64,000 nucleotides of DNA, taken from positions 1 to 64,000 of the forward strand of contig NW_025938055.1 of assembly GCF_000764305.2 (NCBI RefSeq), in the 5' to 3' direction. Source of the stretch: Hyalella azteca. Lineage: Eukaryota > Arthropoda > Malacostraca > Amphipoda > Hyalellidae. Positions within the stretch are counted from its first letter, which is position 1, and each line of letters begins with the position of its first letter. A program made the translations under genes and the position numbers. Under the pieces are notes generated by a model. That model searched no databases, was not told the origin of the DNA, and saw only the letters and a program-made list of their open reading frames with translations. This document shows, one piece after another, positions 47,169-59,249 of the stretch.

Positions 47169-49649
47169 GGTGAAATTAAACATTACGGCGACTGTATTGC
47201 TTTCCTGAACATGCGATGTATGTTCTAAAACAAACATTCTGCATCGTTAAAGAAAATTCCATGGGCTTTGATGATGAGAAGTAATTCATTTTCGAAACCC
47301 ATGGAAAGTACTTTGTTCTTAGCTGATAAGTTAGCTGTGAAACATGTAGTCTGTTCGGGACCAACTGCATAGCAAATAAACTGTTTGCTCTTGTCTGAAC
47401 AGAGGTTGCTGTACAGAAACCTCAAAATAAGCAGTCAAATTGAGCGTCTATCTTTTAGTTGTTCAGAAACCTCCTCCATGTGCAGTATACTATATAAAAG
47501 CTATTGCACTTCAAGCGTGGATTTCTGCGTATCAGAAATTAGGCGATTTATTTGTGCAAGTTATACCATTTTTAATAAAACGAAAACATTATTCACCCAA
47601 GATTATTCACTGTCCTTAACTGAAACTTAATGTTTAGAAAAAATGGAAAAAAGTATTACAAGAATAATTCGCCCAAAAAAAGGCTCAATTTTTGTAGCTA
47701 AGGATGAAAAGTATTCAAATAATTTAGCTTCGAGGCTTTTGATGTACGACTTACGAGTATATTTGTCAGAGATATGAAGACTTCAAATATAATGCTCGAT
47801 AAACGACACTTTCAGTGCTGTTAGAATAATTAAGCACAACATGAGCACTAAATATTATTTAGAATAGATTAAATTTACACAACAAAACCGCGAAACAAAT
47901 TTTGTCAACCTATGGCGTGAAAAGTACAAGCGGGCATTGAGGTCCAACAAAAGAAGATAACATCGAAAATTGGCAGTCTAGTTTGGAATGTTTTTTTTTT
48001 TCATTCGGTAGATCAGCAATTAAATAAAAGTAGCACTCATGGCTCGTACTGCAGATGTATAAAATAGTATAGAACTTTTTTGGCAGATCAGCAATTTAAA
48101 GTATTAAATTGATCAGTATTCAGATATCAGTACTCATTGTTCGTACAGTAGATGACGCATAATTGTTATTATGCTACGAGTCTTTCAAGTTACACTCTGG
48201 TCGCCGCATATCCGACGACGCAATCCGCGGTCGGGGGAATGCCGAGCTTGCCTGCAGCGGGTTGGTGCATACCCTGGCTTAATTTGCTCTGCTAATCGAG
48301 CTCAGAAGGCCGTATGTCATAAATTCTGGGCCGAGGGGCGCTTAGGCCTAAATAGCCTTACTGGATTGCAATAACCGATGTGAGGTCAGCTTCATTCAGA
48401 TCGGAATGGCATTCGCGGCTTTTTAAACGGACATTTGCTGCATTCTCATCGCTTGATAATTTGCTATTAAAGAGAATAAGTTTGCATTGGAAATAGTTTT
48501 CGTTCAGTGCAAGGGCATCAATTGTATTGTAATTTATTTGAAAGAAAGCTAGGATTAAGGCAAATAATATCTGTTGAATATTTTTTAGTTTAGCTCGTGT
48601 TTGGTCGCATGTTCAAAACTAGCAAATATTTATTAAGAATCATATACAGTGTCACTTGATTGTTAGTCTAGTCTAGGCAATAACGGCAAGCGTCTAGGAA
48701 CAATTTATAAATAGCATGTGAAGGCGCAATGAACATCATCATTGTTTATGTAATTATTCAGCGAGAAGTAAATATTAAAATGCTTGCAAATAAAGCTGTA
48801 TTAAGTGCACCAATTTAATTGATGGAAATTTTTTGACTATAACAGATTGCTTCATGGACCAACATTGCGTGCAAAAGAAAATACTTGAAATTTTTTATCG
48901 GGCGTACATAGAAAAGCCTAATCAGTTTGTTGCAACTTCATAGAAATTGTTCAACATCCCAATTAATATTTATTGAAGAATTGATATAATATGATTTATA
49001 GCAAGTAAATTTAGAGCGTTCTAATTTAAAATTAATTCGAGTTACTTGTTTTCGAGCTACTTATGATTCAGTAACTCCTTAAAATTCCTTTCGAAAAATT
49101 AATACTCCTTAAGAAACTTTTCGTTTCTCATTGAACCTAGTCTTAATTAATATCTTTTTAAAACTGGCTGAGCGCTGCGGTTTATGATCTTAAAATTACG
49201 CTGAAGTTTATCGAAAGTAAACGAAAGTACGAAAGTTGAAGTTTCGAAAGTGTTTATCTGAAGTTTATCGAAAGTATGTCGGCATTTAAGCCAATTGAAA
49301 ACACATCGTAATTCGTAGTTTTATTTTATTTTGTTTCTTTTTTAGGTATAAACCTGGTCATATTACATTGTAGCCTGAAATTATTGTCATATTTGCCGAA
49401 ATTCCCGCAATCCCAACTAAATTAGCAAAATTATCCAGCGTCTCTTTTTAAAAACATATTAATTCATCACATTAAACTATTCAATATTGAATTCACAGCT
49501 ATAAAATGCATTCATTTCTCGTCACCAACATATTTTATTCAGCTTATCGCACGTGCCTCGCTTTATCTCCTAATGATCGACCTGTTCTTGATTTATGGTC
49601 AGTTTTTGTACCTGGTTTACCCGCAGTTTTTCCCTATGAGAGGATTTTT
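47169..49649. other. gene-poor DNA, no gene recognised
   Basis: A GC-richer patch at 48171-48375 is open for 67 codons on the + strand without a recognisable domain. The rest is AT-rich. Confidence 0.35.
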
Positions 49650-50043
49650 ACCCGAATACCCAGCACACCTCCCTACTTATTCTTCTGCATTTACCCGAAC
49701 ACCCAACACACCTCCCTACTTATTCTCCAGCATCTACCCGAACACCTAGCACACCTCCCTATACTAATTCTCCAGCATCTACCCGAACACCCAACACACC
49801 TCCCTACTTATTCTTCTGCATTTACCCGACGAACACCCAACACACCTCCCTACTTATTCTCCAGCATCTACCCGAACACCCAGCACACCTCCCTACTTAT
49901 TCTCCAGCATTTACCCGAACACCCAACACACCTCCCTATACTTATTCTCCAGCATCTACCCGAACACCCAACACACCTCCCTACTTATTCTCCAGCATTT
50001 ACCCGAACACCCAGCACACCTCCCTACTTATTCTTCTGCATTT
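49650..50043. repeat. 43-bp minisatellite, 9 copies
   Basis: The unit begins ACCCGAACACCCAACACACC and ends with TTATTCTCCAGCATCT or TTATTCTTCTGCATTT, two variants that alternate irregularly. A few units carry 2-3 bp insertions. The 191-codon open frame across it exists because the unit lacks stops in all three frames, and its translation simply cycles through them. Confidence 0.95.
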
Positions 50044-50220
50044 CGAGACATGCATGCCGATTACCAGTACCCTACTTATAATGCACGAGATAGTGGTTGT
50101 ATTTAATTAAACAACATTGTAGATAGTTCTCTTTAAACTTCTCTCTGAATAAATCTTTTCTTGATTGCCCCGAGAAACCGTTGATTGCTTCGTACTTATA
50201 CTTTTGTTTCTTAAATTCAG

Positions 50221-50444
50221 GCTATATAGCGTGTTGTGAACCAACAGATGCACACTCACCATCGACTAATTACGTGATTTACTCCCACTCATTAAAGATG
50301 GTTGATTGCGAAATGAGTACATTAGAAGGAAACAGTTACTTCCACACGCTCCCCACGGCCCTTGAGTTTTTACCGGCACACGTGGACGATCAACGTAATG
50401 CAGCCCAAATGTCCTGCGGACAAGGCACTGCAATTTCAGCGTAG
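50221..50444 (+). CDS. weak candidate terminal exon, unrecognised
   Basis: Begins after a reasonable acceptor (TTTGTTTCTTAAATTCAG at 50203-50220) and is open for 74 codons to TAG at 50442-50444. The composition is more balanced than its surroundings. The translation (for example SHSLKMVDCEMSTLEGNS) matches no family I know, and no preceding exon was found. Confidence 0.2.
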
Positions 50445-51204
50445 CGCAGTCGTCGGTTTAGTGGGTGGTCTGGGTGTAACAACCAACTAACCACAAAACT
50501 TAGTTTGAATTGATAATAGGATAATTTCGAACACATTTTGTTTCTAATGAACCACATCAATTAATTTTCTAATTTGCCGCTGCCTGACAAGCGCATTATT
50601 TCTTAGACGCTGTGTGATGTATGGGTGCACGAAGAAGAATGTTTGAGAGTTGGAGCTTGATTTTTATTATTTATATGCCCAGAAATTTCTTACCATCGCT
50701 CAGAAATCCAGTACAGTAAATTAAATCTGCTAGTAAGGAACTTTATGTTAGTAACTTTCTGCTTGACGCCTTTCTGAAACGAGATGTAGGGGCCTAGAAA
50801 GTTTCTCATAAGAGGCGCCTTGCGAATACATTGCGGAGTAAGAGGGTTGCCACGATTGAACATTAGTTTGCAAGAAGGCTGATACCAGAAGAAACGATTG
50901 AAAATAATATTTAGAAATAACAAACAAGTATTGTTTTTATTAATAATAATTGAATTAGGCATTATAGGGTATGGGAATAATTTATGCGAGGGTTTAGAGC
51001 TTAAGTTCACATAATAGGTTAATTGTTACGACATCATTCCTCATAAATTCAATGTTTTTTTTATGTGTTTTTAACAATTTTGAAAGCATTAGTGATTGGT
51101 AATTTAATGTTAATTTTAATTAGGTTTAAAGAGTTATTCGGTGAATTATTATTATTAAGAGTTATTCGGTTCACACTTTCTTAAACCCTGCAAAAATAGT
51201 TTAT
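50445..51204. other. gene-poor DNA, nothing recognised
   Basis: One 106-codon - strand open frame (51010-50690) lacks recognisable features. Confidence 0.35.
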
Positions 51205-52130
51205 TGACTGTGTGTGTCCACTCTGTTGAAAGGGTTAACTGAACGTTGACTGTGAGTGTCCACTCTGTTGAACGGGTTAACTGAACGTTGACTGTGAGTG
51301 TCCACTCTGTTGAACGGGTTAACTGAACGTTGACTGTGAGTGTTCACTCTGGTGGACGAGTTAACTGAACGACTACAGTGAGTGTCCACTCAGGTGGACG
51401 AGTTAACTGAACGACTACAGTGAGTGTCCACTCAGGTGGACGAGTTAACTGAACGGCTACAGTGAGTGTTCACTCTGGTGAACGAGTTAACTGAACGGCT
51501 ACAGTGAGTGTCCACTCAGGTGGACGAGTTAACTGAACGGCTACAGCGAGTGTTCACTCTGGTGAACGAGTTAACTGAACGGCTACAGTGAGTGTTCACT
51601 CTGATGGAAGAGTTAACTGAACGGCTACAGTGAGTGTCCACTCAGGTGGACGAGTTAACTGAACGGCTACAGCGAGTGTCCACTCAGGTGGACGAGTTAA
51701 CTGAACGGCTACAGCGAGTGTTCACTCTGGTGAACGAGTTAACTGAACGGCTACAGTGAGTGTTCACTCTGATGGAAGAGTTAACTGAACGGCTACAGTG
51801 AGTGTTCACTCAGATGGACGAGTTAACTGAACGGTGACTGTAAGTGTCCACTCTGTTGAAAGGGTTAACTGAACGTTGACTGTGAGTGTCCACTCCAGTG
51901 AACGGGTTAACTGAACGTTGACTGTGAGTGTTCACTCTGGTGAACGAGTTAACTGAACGGTGACTGTGAGTGTCCACTCTGGTGAACGAGTTAACTGAAC
52001 GTTGACTGTGAGTGTTCACTCTGGTGGACGAGTTAACTGAACGGCTACAGTGAGTGTTCACTCTGATGTACGAGTTAACTGAACGGCTACAGTGAGTGTT
52101 CACTCAGATGTACGAGTTAACTGAACGGTG
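51205..52130. repeat. 42-bp satellite, about 22 copies
   Basis: The unit is close to GAACGAGTTAACTGAACGGC plus TACAGTGAGTGTTCACTCTG and GT. Subtypes differ at linked sites: CGTTGACTG units at both ends, and CGGCTACAG units mostly in the middle. A three-unit block recurs at about 51500-51625 and 51660-51790, showing duplication of groups of units. Many units carry a short inverted repeat. In-frame stops in the CACTCAG units argue against coding. Confidence 0.95.
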
Positions 52131-53689
52131 AATCGTAACTAGCCTTCAATCTTGGCAGCTCCATCACCCAGCACTAAGGAGTGGTGCGTGTGTTAATCAG
52201 CTACTGATCCACATGGAGCCTGTTATTATTGTTCTGAGGGAAGATTAACGTATCATTTATACTACAAACGAACCTAGTCTAAAAGTGGTCCCATTTTTCT
52301 AGCCCATGAAATATTACAGGAGATCTCGTTGAATGTCTCCAAGGCTTTACAACGCCCGGTAGTTTGGCTTGGACATCTGATCGAACTGCTAGCAATCATT
52401 GCGCGTTTAAATATCATCGTTAGTGATTGATAAATTATTTTCGTTTACCTGTTGTTAGTATTTGCACATGCCTGCGAAAAGCCGAGTGCTGCAATGAAAG
52501 ATAGATGGACGATCTGATTCATTTTTTGCTAATAAAAACAACTGTAATAAAATATAATGGAAAAATTTATTAGAAGACTAACGTATTGATGTGAATAGAG
52601 GTTGAGATAGCGATTAACACTATTATTATTATTAACCTTAATTGAGATAGCGATTGAAGGGAATATATTCACAACTAAACTCCATTACAATATCTCCGGA
52701 ACTGTTGCCCATACGAAAAACCGAAATATTTGATTACGCACCTGAAATAACACGCGCTCAAATGATGGACGCATAGCTGTTTCAACCTGAAACGCATCAC
52801 TGCAAAAAAATTTGTAAATTTGTGCAGGTACTGAACTGTAGGTGACAGTAAAAATGGCATTTGAACAAGGCAGCCATTTTGTAGCGTGTACAAAAGCGCT
52901 CAAGGAGCTGGCCTGACTGAGATGTTATTGAACTCGATAAAATATAACTTGACTGGAATGAGCAGTTTTTGATGGCACCACAGTTTCTGGTCCAGTTTTT
53001 TAACAAGTTTTTGCATTAAAGAAGAGGTTTAACCGATGGGCTCAATTTTCTGAGGAGAATCAAAGAAACATAAATTGTATGCTATTTTCTCGGCCAGCAA
53101 CGGCCCTATAAATTATGTCTTGTTGCATGATCAGACTTTCTAGGGGAGATTTTGTGCAACTTTCCTTAAAGGGGCGACGTCGGATTTGATAACCAGTGAT
53201 TCTGAAACGTAATACTTGAGATAAATTTTTATTGAACTCAGTACAATGAAGGATGAAAATCTTCCTCATTTTCATATGACCCAAAGTGAAGTGCTATTCA
53301 GGAATGTCTCTGAATAGTTGATACTAAGTCAAGTTTCTAGGAACGTGCTTAGGTAATGCAGTATTCGTAATGGGACAATTACAGCCTTTTTGAGTGTCTT
53401 CAATTAAAAAAAGTACAAGCAGAAAACCTCTAAGCATAAGGCTACATTGATATTAAAATGACTAAAATTGGTAATTAATTCGACGAGGATCATTTTTAGA
53501 TAAATTTTCATAAATAATTTGTAATTTGAGCGACTGCAAAGCTTGACATGAGACACAAATTAAGATGACGTAAGTGAGCCACCGCAGAGCTGCCATAACG
53601 GATAGCGAGGACGTCTGGCAGGCTTCACTGCAACTCTTTACGACCATTAAATTGTAACTCAGGATTTAGGTTAGCAAATCACAAGACAT
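52131..53689. other. gene-poor DNA, nothing recognised
   Basis: Short open frames only, mainly on the - strand between 52675 and 53647. Confidence 0.35.
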
Positions 53690-54055
53690 ATAAAAAGATG
53701 ACTCAATCTGAAGAAGAATATCCAGAAAAAAACATAGCATTGATGATCCATAAAGATAGATCATCAATGGATCATCATTTAAATAAATCTCTATCTTTAT
53801 GGATCATCAATGCTTGCCGCTGTTCTTACATTTCAATTTCAATTTTTGCCGCTGTTCTTACATTTAAAAAGATTACTCAATCTGAAGAAGAATATCCAGA
53901 AAAAAACATAGTATTGATAATCCATAAAGAGAGATCATCATTGGATCATCATTTAAATAAATCTCTATCTTTATGGATCATATAAATGCTATGTTTTTAT
54001 CTGGTTGTTCTTCTTCAGATTGAGTCATCATTTGGAATGTAAGAACAACGGCAAA
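53690..54055. repeat. duplicated fold-back structure
   Basis: GATGACTCAATCTGAAGAAG (from 53697) and the following ~65 bp are repeated inverted at about 53963-54030, where the strand ends CTTCTTCAGATTGAGTCATC. A direct, slightly changed copy of the left half starts near 53873. Each half has its own hairpin around GATCCATAAAGA and TCTTTATGGATC. CCGCTGTTCTTACATTT occurs twice directly, and once inverted after 54030. Confidence 0.85.
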
Positions 54056-54429
54056 AATTTTAATTTGAATTCTGAATTGGTTTTTTGAAACTGTTGATAA
54101 TCTTTATTAATCAAAAGTAAAAACCGAAAGAATGCAAATGGATTAATATTTTTAGAACGAGAGGACTTGCGTCTCCTTAAAGTGTAACTGAAGACCTTAT
54201 GTTTTTTTTAAATATTACTCAAGTGCTTTTTGCAGATTGTTAATAGAAATTCAAATGAGGAAAGCGGCTGCAATTATCAACTGCTTAAGGTTTCGTTTAG
54301 TGATGGTCCAAAGACCGAGCCAATTTAGAAGGTTTGGCCTTAGGGCAACTTTAAGGCATTTAGAGAGGTACAATAAGGAACTATGTTGATGAATAATCTT
54401 GAAGAATCTTAAGGGCAAGAAATGCATAT

Positions 54430-55018
54430 GAGTAAGAACCTCTTAAAGGGTAAAAATCTCTTAGGGGTTAAAACCTCTTAAGGGTTAAAACCTCTTGTGG
54501 GTTAAAACCTCTTAAGGGTTAAAACCACTTAAGGGTTAAAACCTCTTAAGGGTTAAAACCACTTAAGGGTTAAAAACCTCTTAAGGGATAAAACCACTTA
54601 AGGGTTACAAACCTCGTAAGGGTTAAAACCTCTCAAGGGTTAAAACCTCTTAAGGGTTAAAAACCTCGTAAGGGTTAAAACCTTCAAGGGTTAAAACCAC
54701 TTAAGGGTTAAAAACCTCGTAAGGGTTAAAACCGCTCAAGGGTTAAAACCTTTTAAGGGTTAAAAACCTCGTAAGGGTTAAAACCCCTCAAGGGTTAAAA
54801 CCACTTAAGAGTTAAAAACCTCTTAAGGGTTAAAACCTCTCAAGGGTTAAAACCTCTTAAGGGTTAAAATCTCCTAAGGGTTAAAACCTCTTAAGGGTTC
54901 AAACCACTTAAGGGTTCAAATCTCTTAATGGGTTAAACCTTTTAAGGGTTAAAACGACTTAAGGGATAAAATCTCCTAAGGTTTAAAACCTCTTAAGGGT
55001 TTAATCTCTTGAGGGTGC
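54430..55018. repeat. 17-bp tandem array, about 34 copies
   Basis: Units of TTAAGGGTTAAAACCTC with variants (CCACTT, CCTCGT, CTCAAG, and 18-bp units with an extra A). It resembles but does not equal the arthropod telomere unit TTAGG. Confidence 0.95.
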
Positions 55019-56519
55019 TAAGAAAGTCGAGTGGTAAAGCGCAAGAATCTATTAGTGAAAGGAACGTACGTAGGACTGGAATGCGTGTCATTTCTTGGAC
55101 CGTCCTGCAGCCCAACTGAACACTTGCCATGCGAAGGAACGCGCTTCACATTCTCATCTTCATTGCTTTCGGAATAAATGCTGTCGAAAAACGAATTGCA
55201 ATGGACGATGGAAATAATTTTTATGCAAATTGTTTTTTTTTTGTAGCTTCGAGTTTATGTTCCAATGAGGTTCACGGAGAGGCGTTCGGAGTATTCTGCT
55301 TATGCGCTGTAGAAAAAACTCTTTGCATTTTAAATGCAGCGAAGATCTGGTCAAACGCTAACGAAACTTTGAGGAGGAAAAAAAGCGAACACTAAGGTAT
55401 AACAACCGACAAAAATAAACTTGATTAAACTACAGCAAAAGGCACAACAAAGAATGATAAGACGGTAAATTAAAAGTTTTTTTAAGGATTCAAGGAGCGA
55501 TTGATTATATTGAGTTACGGAGAGTTTTTCTTTATACAAAAAATTGGTTGTGACCCACAACATTCGTTATATATATGAAGACAGTAGTTGGACATAATAC
55601 ACATGTGTTTAAAACAACAATGAGATTTTATTTATTTCATAAATAAAGATAACACAAAATATTCGTAATAAAATTGATAATTTTATTGATTAAAAAATGT
55701 AACTTAAGTCTGCTAGAAGTATACTTACTCCAACTTGATAATGAGCATCGAAATTTTAACTTTAAACAGCACTCAATTTATAATTGAAACTAGGCTACGG
55801 TTCTCTTAGGAAATTAATTGCAGTTAACCATTTAGATTTCTTATTTCATCTAAAAATGTTTTTCTATTAAATATTCCACTACGGAGCGTAGATTGGTTGC
55901 ATGTTTTTAAGAAATCTCCCGACGTTTTATCTCGACAAGATCGCTATAGCCAAAAAACCTGGCATATCATGACAAGTGCAGCGTGGAATCGTAGCCCGAG
56001 GTGTTCGGTCCTCATGCGTTTGATAATTACACTGTCCATCCCTGCAAACCTTTATTAAACTTTATTTATGGGGAAAATGCTTGTTCTTTATTGAAATTAA
56101 GATGGTCGTATGAACAAGATAACTGATTTTGGCGGAAAATATGGTTACGACTATTAGGTACTGTATTAGCTTGTAAGTGATTCAGAGTTAATTATTAAGC
56201 AACAGTTGGCTACTCTACTGAGGTGTTGGAAAAAACGAACTAGTTCTAGACACGTGCTTGCCGGTAATACTTGCTAGTGAACTTAGGGCCATAGAATTTC
56301 TATGATGATTTACCCTAAAAACTTGCCTCTGCACTTCAAAAGTTTTTGTACAGAACACGGGATATTTCAGCCTCATTATAGGTTTTCGTCTACGTACCGT
56401 TGCTGCAATATTATTGAACAACAAAAAATGCTTAGAACTTCTACTATTTTCACCGATGTCTGCCCGTTCGGCTGAAAGTTAAAAGTAATATCACCAAAAA
56501 AAGTTAAAAATTAGTAAGT
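55019..56519. other. gene-poor DNA, no gene recognised
   Basis: An ATG-started 88-codon frame at 55129-55395 begins with a hydrophobic stretch but has low-complexity composition and no splice or family support. Confidence 0.35.
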
Positions 56520-56826
56520 TACAAAGCAGTCAAGTTACAGAACGATCAAGTTACAAACACAAAACAATCAAGTTACAAAACGATCAAGTTACAAACACAA
56601 AACAATCAAGTTACCAAACAATCAAGTTACAAAACAATCGAGTTACATAACAACCAATTTACAAAACAATCAATTTACAAAACAACCAATTTATAAAGCA
56701 ATCAATTTACAAAACAATCAAGTTATAATGCAAACAGGTTACAAGACAATCAAGTTACAATTAAAACAATCAAGTTGCAAAACAATAGAGTTACAAGACA
56801 CCCAATTTACAATACATCCAAGTTAC
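56520..56826. repeat. 16-bp tandem array, about 19 copies
   Basis: Units of CAAGTTACAAAACAAT with small changes (CAATTTACAAAACAAC, inserted ACAC). The array decays at both ends. Confidence 0.9.
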
Positions 56827-58987
56827 AGTGTAATCTAGTCCCATTTCAACTGAAGTCTGAAGTGCTTTAAGAAGCAAAAGTCATTTTTCAAGTGATTCTT
56901 CACATCATTAGAATTTTCGTATAATTATCAATGATTCTCACAAGTTCAAAAATGTTAAGTTCTACCCAAATCTCAACATTTTAGAGGTATTCTCTTAATA
57001 AATTTTTATTACTCATTGGGAACTGGATAAATATTTTTACGTGAAAATCTCACTATTACGCTTCTGAGCTTATACCTCTACTACGTATTAGGTCTGTTAA
57101 TAATAATATCATTTACGAATTACTTTGACGTGAGACATTTCTGTAAATTACGCTATCATCCAAGGGAATGTTAATGGGAAGCATTTTCGACCAGTCCCTA
57201 TAGGGGAGAATTGTCCAAGGTTCTTATTACTTTCATTAAAAAAATAAATGAACTTCGAAGGCTTATAACGAAATTCTTGGCCTGTATCACACATCTATCT
57301 GTATCTATAAATAAATACCAGAATCACAAACTATACATATAAGCAAATTTTCATGATTTGTCTTTATATGTATCAATAATAATATGTTTCACTGTATAAC
57401 CTCAAATCAAACTAATTTATTATAGCTGGAGGCTGACTGGACCATCTGTTGAAGGCACGCATGTTTCCTAGATAATTGCGTACTATGTATCTCGCCTTCA
57501 GCTGAAGATGAAGCGACCAGTCCCGAGTTCGCTGTTCCATGCAGCCAGTTCTGAGATCACATTTTATCGCATGTCTGCAGTAACTTGTTAAGGTTCGATG
57601 CTGCATTTAATTAAAATGAACTGTAAACAGAACACTACAAGCATTTTTGTAGTCCCCTAGCGTATTTTTTGTGAGAGAGCGACTGGCATTTTGAGTTCTT
57701 TAATTCGCAACGATACTTATTGCATGTACCGAAAGTTGACTTGACATTTATTATAAGCGGCAAAAATGCTGATAATTAAGTTGCCAATGACGATAAATGA
57801 AAAAATATAGGAACCTTTATTTGAGAGCTAAATACTCAGAATTTTTACAAAATAAAGTTTGGTCATACTTCTCTTAGACCTACTGAACAAACTCTGAGAT
57901 AAGCATCTTAACATTATTTTTCAGAGGCCTCAACCAAGAAAGCATCGAGCATGCAACAAAATTAAGATGTGGTAGCCAAAAATGACAGGCCGGAGATGCG
58001 TACAACGACAGCTGCAGGCATGTCTCCATTTTAGGGCATCCAAATTTTCAGAGCTCGTCATAACCCAATCTAGTAACTGGATAAAGAGAATTGAATCTTA
58101 GGAAATACAGATCATCAGATGGCAATATAATCAGAATATCTGTCAAGGAAATAAGATCGAATTGGAAGTTTTACAGCACTCCTAGTTTACTGACGATATT
58201 TTAGTATAAATTAGAGGAACTAATCAAAAAGTCGCTCATAAGTAAAAGGTCGTTGGCCCAAAAGTGTGACACATAAACTACGTCTAGTTTGTTTCTACCC
58301 AAACCGCAACAATTTCTACAGATAATGAAGCATCGACGTAGAGGTTTGTATGTCAGATTGAATGCCAGTTTTTCTGAAGACATCAGAGGTTTGCAGGAGA
58401 ACGGTTGCCATCTACAGTTGCTGCAAATACTGGAACCTGAATACGGCGAAGCGATGGCGCAAAACGGCTTCTTATAATGACACTTTATCTTGCGGCACTT
58501 TAAATCGAACTCAGTTACCTTTTCTGAGGCCCTGAGAAACTTTAGAGAAATTTTAATTAGTGTGCAACAAATCCGTGTACCTAACCATGTTGATTCATAT
58601 ATGCATTTAAGCTTATAATCCCAAGCTTATAGATTTAATCTCAAAATCAAAGGCATATTTTTTGAACGAATTGACTGACATTTTGTTCAATGTTTATTCC
58701 TTTTAATAAATGAAGTTATGCACCAAATATAAAGCACATACCCGAAGGATAATTATTCGATTCCTGAATGTTTTTGCCATGTGAGGAAATTAATCTTTCA
58801 AAATGATGCGGTTGTAGACTAAATTGCGAAAGGATTACGCCGGCAATAAAATTCACAGAGACTATCTGATATTTTATCGAATACTCTGAACGCAGAACAT
58901 TGTTCAGGAAATAATCGAAAAATTAATGTTGGACCTGGCCTAGTATGTTTACACTTTAAAGCCATGAAAACTCAAACGGTTCGAATC
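56827..58987. other. gene-poor DNA, nothing recognised
   Basis: AT-rich with short open frames only. A GC-richer patch near 57425-57600 shows no domain. Confidence 0.35.
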
Positions 58988-59021
58988 CATGGTTGAATTA
59001 ATTTGTATTAATTCAACCATG
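58988..59021. repeat. 34-bp perfect hairpin with hAT-like ends
   Basis: CATGGTTGAATTAAT and its exact reverse complement are separated by only TTGT. The ends equal those of the MITE at 23061-23313 over 10 bp. The flanks GTTCGAATC and GTTTGAATC (58979-58987 and 59022-59030) resemble a target duplication with one change. Confidence 0.75.
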
Positions 59022-59249
59022 GTTTGAATCGAACTGAATTTCAGTATGGGAAGGGATGAAAACTCGGCTGATTGTATAAACAGGAAAGTGGTTCTGGCTA
59101 CCCAAAGAAACTCGTTTCTCATGCATGCGCGGAGTTACCGATCCGATTATTTTTCTACTAAATCAATGAAATACAGGCAGCAAAATTTATTACCATGATA
59201 AAGCCTTCAAGCGACGCAGCGCACGAAAGATGAAACTTATCGTCGATCA

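Noticed and set aside
49506..50081. 191-codon open frame on the + strand
   Set aside because: It lies almost wholly in a 43-bp minisatellite without stops in any frame. The translation repeats the three frames in turn.
51810..52103. - strand repeat protein with 14-residue period
   Set aside because: Follows the 42-bp satellite. Units containing CACTCAG introduce TGA stops, and the ends are not splice sites.
51205..52130. CRISPR-like array
   Set aside because: Units are directly adjacent without unique spacers, in a genome with spliced genes, so this is satellite DNA.
54430..55018. Interstitial telomere array
   Set aside because: The unit is 17 bp and does not contain consecutive TTAGG or TTAGGG repeats.
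55129..55395. 88-codon + strand frame with hydrophobic start
   Set aside because: Odd composition with a poly-Phe run from poly-T, next to a tandem array, and no family resemblance.
58978..58988. GGTTCGAATCC, a perfect tRNA B box
   Set aside because: No A box or acceptor stem lies at the right distance. The sequence overlaps the flank of a palindrome instead.
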